A stretch of DNA of 64,000 bases from Bacillus dicomae. Its GTDB lineage: Bacteria > Bacillota > Bacilli > Bacillales > Bacillaceae_G. Under the pieces are notes generated by a model that was given only the letters and a program-made list of their open reading frames with translations, ran no database searches and was not told where the DNA came from. Shown here piece after piece: positions 16,896 to 24,874 of this stretch (positions within the stretch are counted from its first letter, which is position 1; each line of letters begins with the position of its first letter). Made by a program: the position numbers and the translations under genes. The DNA lies in the NCBI RefSeq assembly GCF_006494425.1, contig NZ_VHIV01000006.1, forward strand, positions 62,001-126,000, read 5' to 3'.

Positions 16896-17837
16896 TTGTC
16901 AAAAGCTAAACGCCTATTAGATATTCTTATATTTGCTTCTGCCAAAAAGGCATTTACAGCGCAAGAAATAGCTGATGAATTTAATATCTCCGTTCGTACG
17001 GTCCATAGATACATTTTAGATTTGAGTGATATGGGATTACCCATTTATGCTGAACAAGGTCGTAACGGCGGTTATAAAGTATTAACGAATAGAGTCATTC
17101 CCCCTATTTTATTTACCGAAGAAGAAGCAGTCTCCATCTTTTTTGCTTTTCAATCTTTAAGCTACTACAGAGACTTGCCTTTTAATACAGAAATCAATTC
17201 CGTTACACGTAAACTGTATAGCTCCCTACAACATGATGCGAAAACGAAAGTTGATAAAATACGTTCTTATATCACCTTTTGGAATCCAAAGAGAACAATT
17301 GATACTCCTCTTTTAAACGAAGTGTTAACCGCGGCTATTGAAAATAAAAATTTATACTTTCAATACGAATCTAAATCGGGGATAAAAACAAAACATGTTC
17401 ATCCTATCGGTGTATATGCTCATGATGGGCTATGGTATTTACCATCCTATGACTTCAGTAGAAAAAAAGTATTACTGTATCGCGTTGACCGTATTCTTTC
17501 TATATTATCAATGGAAGAAAATGAAGATACATTCATGAATTTAGAAGAGTGGTTTGCCTCTAACTCTAACGTAGTACACAGCCCTACTCAGTTACATGTT
17601 TTACTAACAACAGAAGGCGTACGCCAATGTAAAAGTGTTCCTTACCTTGAAGAGTTCGTTGTAGTAAACGAGGACGGGACCGGATATATACATTCAACAA
17701 TTGATAAAGGCGAAATCAACTTTATTACCCCTTTATTTTATAGACTTGGGAAAGATGCGCGAGTTTTAGAACCGAAAGAATTGATAGATGGTTTACGTAT
17801 GCGTGCGAAAGAAGTTTTACATATGTATGAAGGCTGA
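16896..17837 (+). CDS. HTH-WYL transcriptional regulator (YafY type)
   Basis: A 313-residue regulator: an N-terminal HTH_11-type winged helix (LLDILIFASAKKAFTAQEIA, then ISVRTVHRYILDLSDMGLPI) and a WYL ligand-sensing domain (HPIGVYAHDGLWYLPSYDFS near residue 170). The chosen start is TTG, with AAGGTGAT 4 nt upstream; the open frame reaches an ATG at 16854, but that codon lies within the operator palindrome and lacks a ribosome site. WYL domains often sense nucleotides or small ligands; the effector here is unknown. Confidence 0.85.
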   Translation: MSKAKRLLDILIFASAKKAFTAQEIADEFNISVRTVHRYILDLSDMGLPIYAEQGRNGGYKVLTNRVIPPILFTEEEAVSIFFAFQSLSYYRDLPFNTEINSVTRKLYSSLQHDAKTKVDKIRSYITFWNPKRTIDTPLLNEVLTAAIENKNLYFQYESKSGIKTKHVHPIGVYAHDGLWYLPSYDFSRKKVLLYRVDRILSILSMEENEDTFMNLEEWFASNSNVVHSPTQLHVLLTTEGVRQCKSVPYLEEFVVVNEDGTGYIHSTIDKGEINFITPLFYRLGKDARVLEPKELIDGLRMRAKEVLHMYEG

Positions 17838-17870
17838 AAAAGCTGCTAAATATAAGCAGCTTCTTCAGCC
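17832..17870. terminator. hairpin terminator between convergent genes
   Basis: GGCTGAA/TTCAGCC enclose AGCTGCT/AGCAGCT, giving 14 paired bases. It overlaps the stop codon of the WYL gene. Confidence 0.7.
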
Positions 17871-17889
17871 TGTTGTTCCTATTGTTTTA

Positions 17890-19314
17890 TTATTGACGAA
17901 TATCAAACCACCAACGATGTTTCGCATTCATATTTTCAGTGTCGCCAGTCCCTCTGTAATTGAAAGCATCCAAAAAGATTGAATCTAGTTTATCCTCATC
18001 TACAAAATAACCTAAGTTAACTTGCATCGTTTGTCCTGGTCGGATACTGCCAATATTGTAAAAGCTTTTTCCATCTCCGTGAGGCTCTAAATAATCAACT
18101 TCGCTTGTCATAATGCTTTTTTCGGCAGTTCCAGCTTCTTCAGCGTAGTTCCATGTATTACCTTCAGATTTAAGTAATTTTACGGATGGATGCATATAAA
18201 TTTCTTCTGTCGACTTTTTACCAATATTTTTCACTGTTGTTGTTAGGTAGACAAATTTAGGGTGAACTAATTTCGAATCTACTAATTTATCAATGGAATC
18301 TTTACCATTTCCAAGTTTATATTCATCCCGCCTATATGGTATTAATTTTCCCGTCTGATCTAAAGCTTTATTCTCGCTTAATATTTCTAAACCAAGTTCA
18401 TTAAAGTTATCTCTTTTAAAATCTTTGATTGAATCGAAGACTTCAACTTTTTCTATCATATATTCAATTTGGCTGTCATCCATAGTTATCGTTACTGGAA
18501 CCTTTTTCCCTATATGAAATAGTCGTTTGCTATCTTTTTTCAAAGGAATCACCTTAGTTTTTTTAGGTCCATCTCCTTCGCTAAAACGATTTTCATCATA
18601 ATCTGTTGTATCTGATGCCTTTTCTTTTGACGTAGGCTCAAGTGAAATGTTCCCTAACACATTCATCATTTGTTCTTCGTTTACATCGGATCCAATAAAA
18701 CTTTCTAACATAATCCCCTCTTTCTCAAAAAAGAGAAAGACCTCTCTGTTAAACGCTAAATTGTGGTTTCCATTTTCTTTATTGACAATCACTGCTTTCT
18801 TGCCATTTATCTCTTTCTCTTCGTAGCTTTTTGAGTACAGCGTTTTAAAATTCGAATCTTTTCCTACTCTCCAAAGAATGAATGAAAATCCACCCTTTGC
18901 GTAGTTATCTTTAAAGGAATATTTCATAGCAGTTTCATCGATTGCTTCCATATTTTCTGGTAATTTACCCAGTTTCAACTTATACCACTTATCACTCTTT
19001 TTCGAGTCCTTGTTTGTTACTGAAACATTTACTTCGTAATTTTGTTTTTGAACAATCATATTATAGACTTTCACTGCACCAAGAACAGTTGTTGGCATAC
19101 CAATTAATAAGCAAGCAGCAGCGATTAACATACGATGTCTTTTACGCTTTTTCTGTGGTTGTCCATTTTTCAGCTTCATTTCCTCCATAAACAATTTCTT
19201 TTTACGCGTATATGTATGTGAAAATTCATGTTGTTCTTCAAGTTTATCAAAATCATCTAAAGCAATTTTTTCAGCAAGTTCATACATTTCTTTGGAGTTC
19301 TTTGAATTCGTCAT
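17890..19314 (-). CDS. membrane anti-sigma factor, DUF4179-like
   Basis: A 474-residue single-pass protein. About 80 charged cytoplasmic residues (NSKEMYELAEKIALDDFDKL...) precede one helix, MLIAAACLLIGMPTTVLGAV, near residue 84. A large extracellular region of about 370 residues follows, with an immunoglobulin-like C-terminal half (e.g. YLTTTVKNIGKKSTEEIYMH). The start has GGAGGTATACAAC upstream and overlaps the end of the preceding sigma-factor gene by 35 nt. This fits a cognate anti-sigma factor that holds the sigma factor until an envelope signal arrives. The signal is unknown. Confidence 0.82.
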   Translation of the reverse strand: MTNSKNSKEMYELAEKIALDDFDKLEEQHEFSHTYTRKKKLFMEEMKLKNGQPQKKRKRHRMLIAAACLLIGMPTTVLGAVKVYNMIVQKQNYEVNVSVTNKDSKKSDKWYKLKLGKLPENMEAIDETAMKYSFKDNYAKGGFSFILWRVGKDSNFKTLYSKSYEEKEINGKKAVIVNKENGNHNLAFNREVFLFFEKEGIMLESFIGSDVNEEQMMNVLGNISLEPTSKEKASDTTDYDENRFSEGDGPKKTKVIPLKKDSKRLFHIGKKVPVTITMDDSQIEYMIEKVEVFDSIKDFKRDNFNELGLEILSENKALDQTGKLIPYRRDEYKLGNGKDSIDKLVDSKLVHPKFVYLTTTVKNIGKKSTEEIYMHPSVKLLKSEGNTWNYAEEAGTAEKSIMTSEVDYLEPHGDGKSFYNIGSIRPGQTMQVNLGYFVDEDKLDSIFLDAFNYRGTGDTENMNAKHRWWFDIRQ

Positions 19315-19837
19315 GTTGTATACCTCCTATCATATTTTGAACTCGTTTTCGAGCACGCTCAAACTGCTTGCGGACATTAGCCTCCGTTATTCCCATAACA
19401 CTTGAAATTTCTTGATACGTTAAGTTATAGAAGACTTTATACTTAAACACCTGTCTGTTAGATTCACTTAATTCTGTTAGCAATGTATCAATTTGAACCT
19501 CAGACATTTTACGTTTTTCCCACTCTTCAATATTTTCATCTACTGCTTCTATTGATTCTCTTTCATATTCTTCTAAAAATGTTTCATGTCGTCTATTTTT
19601 CCGGTAGCTATCAATCGCCTTGTTTTTCGCAACCCTCAAAATGTAGCGTTTAAGCTCTTCAGTACTCAAGCTATGGAGCTTTTCCAAGTTCTTATAAAGA
19701 GTAATAAACGTCTCTTGAACCGAATCTTCGGCCTGCTGAATATTATTTAATATGGAATACGCTACATAATAAATTTTTTGTTCGTACAACTCATATAGCT
19801 CTTCCATCTTTTCATAATCGTTGTTTGTAACTTTCAT
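19280..19837 (-). CDS. ECF-type RNA polymerase sigma factor
   Basis: A 185-residue group-IV sigma factor. Region 2 includes AEDSVQETFITLYKNLEKL and RYILRVAKNKAIDSYRKNRR; region 4 includes YNLTYQEISSVMGITEANVRK. No N-terminal or extra C-terminal domain is present. GAGGAGGAATTAT precedes the ATG. Translation is probably coupled to the overlapping anti-sigma gene. Its own promoter may be autoregulated. Confidence 0.92.
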   Translation of the reverse strand: MKVTNNDYEKMEELYELYEQKIYYVAYSILNNIQQAEDSVQETFITLYKNLEKLHSLSTEELKRYILRVAKNKAIDSYRKNRRHETFLEEYERESIEAVDENIEEWEKRKMSEVQIDTLLTELSESNRQVFKYKVFYNLTYQEISSVMGITEANVRKQFERARKRVQNMIGGIQHDEFKELQRNV

Positions 19838-19859
19838 ATAATTCCTCCTCTCACTCTAT

Positions 19860-19888
19860 ATAACGAATGAGCGCTATACTTTGTGACA
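19860..19888 (-). promoter_or_regulatory. candidate autoregulated ECF-type promoter
   Basis: On the minus strand TGTCAC and CGTTAT are separated by 17 nt, immediately upstream of the sigma-gene ribosome site. Neither element looks like sigma-A; a C-containing -35 with a CGT -10 is typical of ECF promoters. Assignment is tentative. Confidence 0.4.
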
Positions 19889-19931
19889 CTGCAAAATCTT
19901 TTTATAGATAAAATTTAATAATAGAATAAAC

Positions 19932-19975
19932 AAAAATCCCAATTTCTCTATTTTAACTGAGAAATTGGGATTTTT
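19932..19975 (-). terminator. intrinsic terminator of the HIT gene
   Basis: A perfect 17-bp stem, AAAAATCCCAATTTCTC with GAGAAATTGGGATTTTT, around a 10-nt loop. Confidence 0.9.
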
Positions 19976-20017
19976 AATATTAGAATTTTCCTGACTGTAT
20001 CTCTAAGAAAAATTCTT

Positions 20018-20452
20018 TTACACCTTTTCAATATGTAGTATTTGCTCTATCGCTTCTTTTAACAAATTCTTTGTCTCTTCAAAGTTATGATTCTGTTTTT
20101 CTCCCGATTGTACCATATAAAACTCAGCAAACGAGCGCTCTTTATATCTTGGTACGACATGCATATGGTAATGTGTTAACTCGTTAAATACTCCACCATT
20201 TTGACAAACTGTAACTCCATCTGGTTTGTATAATGCCTTAATCGCTTTTGTAATAAGCTTAGAAGCATCCATAATTGCTTTTGCTACAACATCATCTAAT
20301 TTATCCACTTCTACAACATGTTGCTTCGGTAAAATTAAAGTATGACCTGGATAGAAAGGTTCATGATCTAAAAAACATGTTACATAGTCATCTTCATATA
20401 TTTTATATATTTTTTCCTCTTCGTTTGCTAATCTACACCCTAAGCATTCCAT
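20018..20452 (-). CDS. HIT-family nucleotide hydrolase/transferase
   Basis: A 144-residue histidine-triad protein. The catalytic triad reads HYHMHVVPR near residue 94, with the central His as nucleophile. An N-terminal CLGC pair, likely with a downstream His, could bind zinc as in many bacterial HIT proteins. LDHEPFYPGHTLILPKQH is the family core. Adjacent ATGs at 20455 and 20452 compete; AAGGGGG is 7 nt from the second, which is used. The open frame continues 75 nt upstream but crosses a terminator hairpin, so that extension is not real. Confidence 0.9.
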   Translation of the reverse strand: MECLGCRLANEEEKIYKIYEDDYVTCFLDHEPFYPGHTLILPKQHVVEVDKLDDVVAKAIMDASKLITKAIKALYKPDGVTVCQNGGVFNELTHYHMHVVPRYKERSFAEFYMVQSGEKQNHNFEETKNLLKEAIEQILHIEKV

Positions 20453-20479
20453 CATATTTCCCCCTTTATTACAAACATA

Positions 20480-20508
20480 AAAACGTGAGAGCCGTATTCT
20501 CACGTTTT
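20480..20508 (-). terminator. intrinsic terminator between the OsmC and HIT genes
   Basis: AAAACGTGAGA pairs with TCTCACGTTTT (11 bp), followed by TTTTTA on the minus strand. It should end the permease-osmC transcript. Confidence 0.8.
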
Positions 20509-20518
20509 TATATTTTAC

Positions 20519-20674
20519 TTTATCCCGCATTAACGGGCAGTAAGATCCCTATCTCAAAATTCTGCTGTAAAGCAAAGAAGTGAAATAGGAGATAAACTGC
20601 CCGTAAAAGCCCGATTGGTTCAACTAGTAATCAGTGGGGATAAACACTCCCACTGATTACAGTTTCACTTTATT
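20519..20674 (-). repeat. interspersed repeat, long copy (copy B)
   Basis: It shares its ends (TTTATCCCGCATTAACGGG and AGTTTCACTTTATTA) and the segment AAGCCCGATTGGTTCAACTA with copy C at 59.4 kb. About 60 extra bases are folded in the middle: ACGGGCAGT (from 20532) is answered by ACTGCCCGT, and ATCAGTGGG by CCCACTGAT, so nearly the whole element folds into hairpins. It supplies the last bases and the stop codon of the OsmC gene. Confidence 0.85.
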
Positions 20675-21042
20675 AACTCAATCGTTTCCGTAACTTTTAT
20701 ACTATCTTTTACAGATTGAACAATTGTGCAATTTTTCACTGCAAGCTGCAGCGCCTTGTCCAACTGCTCTTCTGTAATGTTTTGTGCTTTAATTTTATAA
20801 TGCAAATGAACACTTTCAACTGGTTTTGATAATGCTTCACTTCTACCAATTTCCGTTTCAATTGTAAACGTATCGTATGGAATACGTTTCTTTTCTAGAA
20901 TTGTTCGAAAGACAATTGCACTGCATCCTGCGATAGAAGAAACGAGTAATTGTAATGGTGAATATCCGTTTTCTTTTCCAATCGCTAATGGACCATACGA
21001 TAAATCTGCCTCAATATCATCGGGTTTGATTGTTAGTTTCAT
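20665..21042 (-). CDS. OsmC/Ohr-family protein
   Basis: A 125-residue OsmC-fold protein. The first cysteine lies in LLVSSIAGCSAIVFRTIL (Cys about 40) and the second in AVKNCTIVQSV (Cys about 103), the pair used by OsmC/Ohr thiol peroxidases, so hydroperoxide reduction is plausible; the YhfA-like branch is less well characterised. GGTGGAG precedes the ATG by 9 nt, and the start overlaps the amino-acid permease gene by 26 nt, so the two are probably cotranscribed. The stop codon TGA is contributed by the repeat element. Confidence 0.85.
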   Translation of the reverse strand: MKLTIKPDDIEADLSYGPLAIGKENGYSPLQLLVSSIAGCSAIVFRTILEKKRIPYDTFTIETEIGRSEALSKPVESVHLHYKIKAQNITEEQLDKALQLAVKNCTIVQSVKDSIKVTETIELIK

Positions 21043-22438
21043 TTGTTGTCTCCACCTTCATCGGTTTCTGCCGTTTCTTACTAATATAATAATATATATA
21101 GCAGAAAATGATAAATGGAATACCACAATATAACGCCATTCTTTGTTCTGGGATAAACGCTAAACTAATAACAACGATACTATTTGTAATTAAAGCTAAA
21201 ATAGGAACAATTGGATATAACGGTGTTTTATATTTTAGATCCTCTAACTTTCCTCCGCCTTTTATATACTGACTTCTAAAGCGCAGTTGCGATAAAGCAA
21301 TAATGATCCAACTTGAAACAGCCGATAAACCAGCTATAGATAATAAGTACATGTATACTGTATCTTCTGCAAGGAAACTTGTGAATAAAGAAAGGCCAGC
21401 TACAGCAATCGTTACAACTAGTGCTGTAATTGGAATACCACGCTTATTTACTTTCTGGAAGGAAGTTGGTGCCATTCCTTCATTTGCAAGTGACCATAGT
21501 ATACGAGTTGCCGCATATAATCCTGAATTCGCTACAGATAGTAACGCTGTAATAATAACGAAGTTCATAATATCAGCTGCGTATGGAATACCAATTTTAT
21601 CAAATACGACTACAAATGGACTTTCAATTACCCCTGCTTCTTTCCAAGAAATTAATCCTACTAAAATCGTCATTGTTAAAATGAAGAATAACATAATGCG
21701 CCATACTGTATTACGGATTGCACGTGGAATTGTTTTTTCTGGATTTTCACTTTCTCCCGCTGCAATCCCGATTAACTCTGTTCCTTGGAACGAGAAGTTA
21801 ACTGTAATCATTGTAAGTAATACAGCAGCTAGTCCATTCGGGAATAATCCACCATCACTTACAAAGTTAGAGAAAAGAGGTGCTGCTTCTTTTCCGTCAT
21901 ATGATATAAACCCTAATAATGCACTACCACCAAGAACAACAAACGCAAGAATTGTAACTACTTTAATACTAGAGAACCAAAATTCTAATTCAGCATAACT
22001 TTTCGCCGAAATTGCGTTTGAAGCATATAAAATAACGCCGAATACGAGACACCATACCCAAACATCAACATTTGGAAACCATCTTTTCATCATTAAACCG
22101 ATTGACGTTAACTCTAAACCTACTGTCACTGCCCAGCCAAGCCAATATAGCCAGCCAATCATAAAGCCCGTTCCTGGTCCAATAAACTTCGTCGCATACT
22201 TTTGGAAAGAACCTGAAACTGGCATTGCTACCGTTAACTCTCCAAGACAAAGCATTGTTAAATACATAATAAATCCGCCTACTAAATATGAAAGGATGGC
22301 TCCCCCTGGTCCAGCCTGATTAATCGTGTAACCTGAACCTAAGAAAAAACCAGTTCCGATTACACCACCTAGTGCGATCATAAATAAATGTCTACTCTTC
22401 ATCGTACGATGTAATTTCTCATTCGTTGGTTGCTGCAT
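21017..22438 (-). CDS. amino-acid permease, APC superfamily (AAT type)
   Basis: A 473-residue proton-coupled amino-acid permease with about 12 helices. The start MKSRHLFMIALGGVIGTGFF with the unwound TM1 GVIGTG motif is typical of the AAT family (LysP, RocE, YbxG). TVNFSFQGTELIGIAAGESE (TM6) and ENPEKTIPRAIRNTVWRI follow. Substrate cannot be fixed from motifs. GGGGGAGGA precedes the ATG. Upstream lie CodY-like and cre-like boxes, implying repression in rich medium. Confidence 0.88.
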   Translation of the reverse strand: MQQPTNEKLHRTMKSRHLFMIALGGVIGTGFFLGSGYTINQAGPGGAILSYLVGGFIMYLTMLCLGELTVAMPVSGSFQKYATKFIGPGTGFMIGWLYWLGWAVTVGLELTSIGLMMKRWFPNVDVWVWCLVFGVILYASNAISAKSYAELEFWFSSIKVVTILAFVVLGGSALLGFISYDGKEAAPLFSNFVSDGGLFPNGLAAVLLTMITVNFSFQGTELIGIAAGESENPEKTIPRAIRNTVWRIMLFFILTMTILVGLISWKEAGVIESPFVVVFDKIGIPYAADIMNFVIITALLSVANSGLYAATRILWSLANEGMAPTSFQKVNKRGIPITALVVTIAVAGLSLFTSFLAEDTVYMYLLSIAGLSAVSSWIIIALSQLRFRSQYIKGGGKLEDLKYKTPLYPIVPILALITNSIVVISLAFIPEQRMALYCGIPFIIFCYIYYYISKKRQKPMKVETTNETNNQTR

Positions 22439-22477
22439 CTAAATCCTCCCCCTACCAATACCCCTATATCTTGTTAA

Positions 22478-22516
22478 AATTTTCTGATAATAAAAATATA
22501 CACGAAAGCGATTACA
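22478..22516 (-). promoter_or_regulatory. CodY-like and cre-like sites upstream of the amino-acid permease
   Basis: AATTTTCTGATAATA (22478-22492) matches the CodY box AATTTTCWGAAAATT at 13 of 15 positions. ACGAAAGCGATTACA (22502-22516) matches the cre consensus with one mismatch (C at position 2). Both lie 40-80 bp before the start codon. Confidence 0.55.
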
Positions 22517-22615
22517 TTTTCTATATAAAATTAAAACTTTTCTGATAAAATAATATAAAAAATCGAATTATTGCAAGATTTAGATTCTATTTAGAGGAAA
22601 ATAAGGAGAAACAAG

Positions 22616-22643
22616 GAAAAACCCTTACATATATTGTAAGAGT
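22616..22643 (-). terminator. intrinsic terminator of glnQHMP
   Basis: On the minus strand ACTCTTAC and GTAAGGGT form an 8-bp stem (one U-G) followed by TTTTT. It touches the glnP stop codon. Confidence 0.7.
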
Positions 22644-23287
22644 CAACGGAGTTCTAACCTTCTCGATAAAATTGATAAACTATAATTTACGATAAAATAC
22701 ATACAAGCTACTACTATAAACGTTGGAATCGTATAATTCACATTTTGTCCGCTAATAATTTGAGCATTATGCATAAGCTCTGGCAGTGATATAACGACTG
22801 CTAGCGATGTATCTTTCAGCAATGAAATAAACTGACTGACAAGCGGCGGGACCATTCTTCTTAATGCTTGTGGTAAAATAATATGCCAAAGTGCTTGAAC
22901 ATACGTTAATCCTGAAGATCTTGCGGCCTCAATCTGTCCTTTTTCAATAGATAATAGGCCACTTCGAACAATTTCAGATATCATTGCTGCTTCAAATATT
23001 GTTAAAGCAACAATTACAGCTGTTATAATTTCTAATTTCAACCCTGCTTCTGGAAGTGCAAAATACGTGAAAAATATAATTAAAAGTAGTGGTAAGTTTC
23101 GAATCACTTCAACGACAATTCCTAATATTTGTGAGACGACAGGGATTTTCATGTAGCGTAATATTCCTATTACGCTACCAATAATAAAACTAAGTATAAT
23201 TGCTACGAGCGCTACCTCTAACGTTATAAGTAATCCTTTTAATAAAAAGAGGATATGATCTCCTGTAATTGCTCCCTTAAAATCCAT
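22643..23287 (-). CDS. glnP: glutamine ABC transporter permease GlnP
   Basis: A 214-residue HisM-type permease of a polar amino-acid importer. The coupling loop reads EAARSSGLTYVQALWHIILPQ near residue 120 with the conserved EAA and G. GIVVEVIRNLPLLLIIFFTY near residue 56 is the family's other marker. The start ATG is directly adjacent to the glnM stop codon, with AAAGGAGG upstream inside glnM. Last gene of an order Q-H-M-P operon matching B. subtilis glnQHMP; glutamine as substrate is inferred from this order. Confidence 0.85.
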   Translation of the reverse strand: MDFKGAITGDHILFLLKGLLITLEVALVAIILSFIIGSVIGILRYMKIPVVSQILGIVVEVIRNLPLLLIIFFTYFALPEAGLKLEIITAVIVALTIFEAAMISEIVRSGLLSIEKGQIEAARSSGLTYVQALWHIILPQALRRMVPPLVSQFISLLKDTSLAVVISLPELMHNAQIISGQNVNYTIPTFIVVACMYFIVNYSLSILSRRLELR

Positions 23288-23944
23288 TTATACCGCCTCC
23301 TTTGCTAAGCGTTTTTCTAAATAACGCACTAGCATGCTGAGCGGAATTGTTAATATTAAATAAAACACCCCGACAAATATATACACATCGAACGTAACAA
23401 ACGTCTTCGTTGAAATTAAGTCTCCTTGATACATTAAATCCGTACCAGCGATAATTCCGAGTATGGAAGAGTTTTTTACTAAATTGAGAAATTGATTTCC
23501 TAAAGGAGGGATTACGATTTTCATCGCTTGAGGTAAAACGACATGGTACATTGCTTGCGTATACGTCAGTCCTGAGGAACGTGCTGCCTCCATTTGGCCT
23601 TTCGCGACTGATAAAATACCTGCGCGAATGACTTCAGCAATAAATGCTGCAGTATATACGGTAAGCGTAACTGTTCCTGCTACAAAACCATTTAAAGTAA
23701 TTCCTACTACAGGTAAAGCGAAATAGAATATAAATGCAATTAATACGAGCGGAATATTTCTTACAAATTCTACAATAGTAGCTCCTAACCAATTTAAAAT
23801 ACGAATCGGTGCAATACGCATTACCGCCAAAATTACTCCTAAAATAAAGCTCCCTATTAATGCAATTACACTAGACATAACTGTATATTTAAAGCCCTCT
23901 AAATACATATCAATGTTATTCGTTAATATAGAAAAATCAGGCAC
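23288..23944 (-). CDS. glnM: glutamine ABC transporter permease GlnM
   Basis: A 218-residue permease paralogous to the next gene. WLGATIVEFVRNIPLVLIAF near residue 55 and the coupling loop MEAARSSGLTYTQAMYHVVL near 122 are conserved. The start is a GTG with GAGGGGAG 5 nt upstream. A stable hairpin separates it from glnH and may lower its expression relative to the binding protein. Confidence 0.85.
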   Translation of the reverse strand: MPDFSILTNNIDMYLEGFKYTVMSSVIALIGSFILGVILAVMRIAPIRILNWLGATIVEFVRNIPLVLIAFIFYFALPVVGITLNGFVAGTVTLTVYTAAFIAEVIRAGILSVAKGQMEAARSSGLTYTQAMYHVVLPQAMKIVIPPLGNQFLNLVKNSSILGIIAGTDLMYQGDLISTKTFVTFDVYIFVGVFYLILTIPLSMLVRYLEKRLAKEAV

Positions 23945-23970
23945 ATATTCTCCCCTCTTTCTTTACAAGA

Positions 23971-23994
23971 AGAGGATGAGTACTCTCATCCTCT
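23971..23994 (-). other. hairpin between glnH and glnM
   Basis: AGAGGATGAG and CTCATCCTCT form a perfect 10-bp stem with a 4-nt loop and no T run. It may protect the upstream mRNA or partly attenuate, so that binding protein exceeds permease. Confidence 0.55.
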
Positions 23995-24017
23995 CACGCT
24001 TACTATTTATCACGAGA

Positions 24018-24034
24018 AATAAAGTTTCACTTTA
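24018..24034 (-). repeat. solo TAAAGTGAAAC end-motif of the interspersed repeat
   Basis: AATAAAGTTTCACTTTA repeats the 3' end of copies A-C without the rest. TAAAGT-TTC-ACTTTA is itself a 6-bp hairpin. Its TAA, read on the minus strand, is the glnH stop codon. Confidence 0.55.
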
Positions 24035-24862
24035 CTTCTCTTGTTTTTGACCGATCCATTTTTCATACAATTTATCGTATTCCCCACTCGCCTTCATATC
24101 TTTTAGCAAGCTATTAATCTCTTTCGTCAAATCATCTGCACCTTTTTGCACTGCAATTCCGTACGGTTCATCCGTAAAAATTTTCCCTACAACTTCATAA
24201 TTTGAATCTTGTTTTGCCATGCCGTAAAGAATTGCATTATCTGTCGTTAAAACATCACCTTTTCCTGCTTTTAACGCCGTAAATGCCTCACTGTAATTTT
24301 CAAATTCTAAAACAGTCGCTTCCGGTGATTTTTGGCGAATGTTATTTGTCGATGTTGAACCTTTTACGGCTAACACTTTCACACCCTTTTTCACATCATC
24401 AATACTTTTAATATTGCTCCCTTTTTTCAAGAGTAACGACTGCCCTGCTTTAAAATATACATCTGAAAAATCAACCTCTTTTTTACGTTCTTCCGTAATT
24501 GTCATTGTTGCGATAATTGCATCAATGTCACCGTTTTTCAGGAGTGGTATACGCGTTTTAGACGTTACTTCTTTTAATTCTAGTTTCTTTTCATCTCCGA
24601 GGATTTTTTTCGCAAGCGCCTTTGCAACATCAACATCAAATCCTTCTACCTGCCCTGTTGAAGGGTTTTTCAATCCAAATAAGTTCGTATCATTCTTCAC
24701 CCCAACTACTAGTTTCCCGCGCTTCTTAATTTGCTCAACGGCCCCGCCTTGCTTCGTATTCGTTTCTTTCGCCTCATCTTTTTTACTTCCGCACCCAGCA
24801 ACGACAAGTACGAATAAACATGAAAATACAATTAAGGTAAACAACTTTTTCATTTTAAGCAT
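24032..24862 (-). CDS. glnH: glutamine-binding lipoprotein GlnH
   Basis: A 276-residue extracytoplasmic receptor of the SBP_bac_3 family. Lipobox VVAGC places the lipidated cysteine at 24. VEGFDVDVAKALAKKILGDE near residue 73 and PLLKNGDIDAIIATMTIT near 106 are the amino-acid-binding signatures. AAAGGAGG lies 6 nt before the ATG. It follows glnQ by 12 nt in the same operon. Confidence 0.88.
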   Translation of the reverse strand: MLKMKKLFTLIVFSCLFVLVVAGCGSKKDEAKETNTKQGGAVEQIKKRGKLVVGVKNDTNLFGLKNPSTGQVEGFDVDVAKALAKKILGDEKKLELKEVTSKTRIPLLKNGDIDAIIATMTITEERKKEVDFSDVYFKAGQSLLLKKGSNIKSIDDVKKGVKVLAVKGSTSTNNIRQKSPEATVLEFENYSEAFTALKAGKGDVLTTDNAILYGMAKQDSNYEVVGKIFTDEPYGIAVQKGADDLTKEINSLLKDMKASGEYDKLYEKWIGQKQEK

Positions 24863-24874
24863 AAAATTCCTCCT

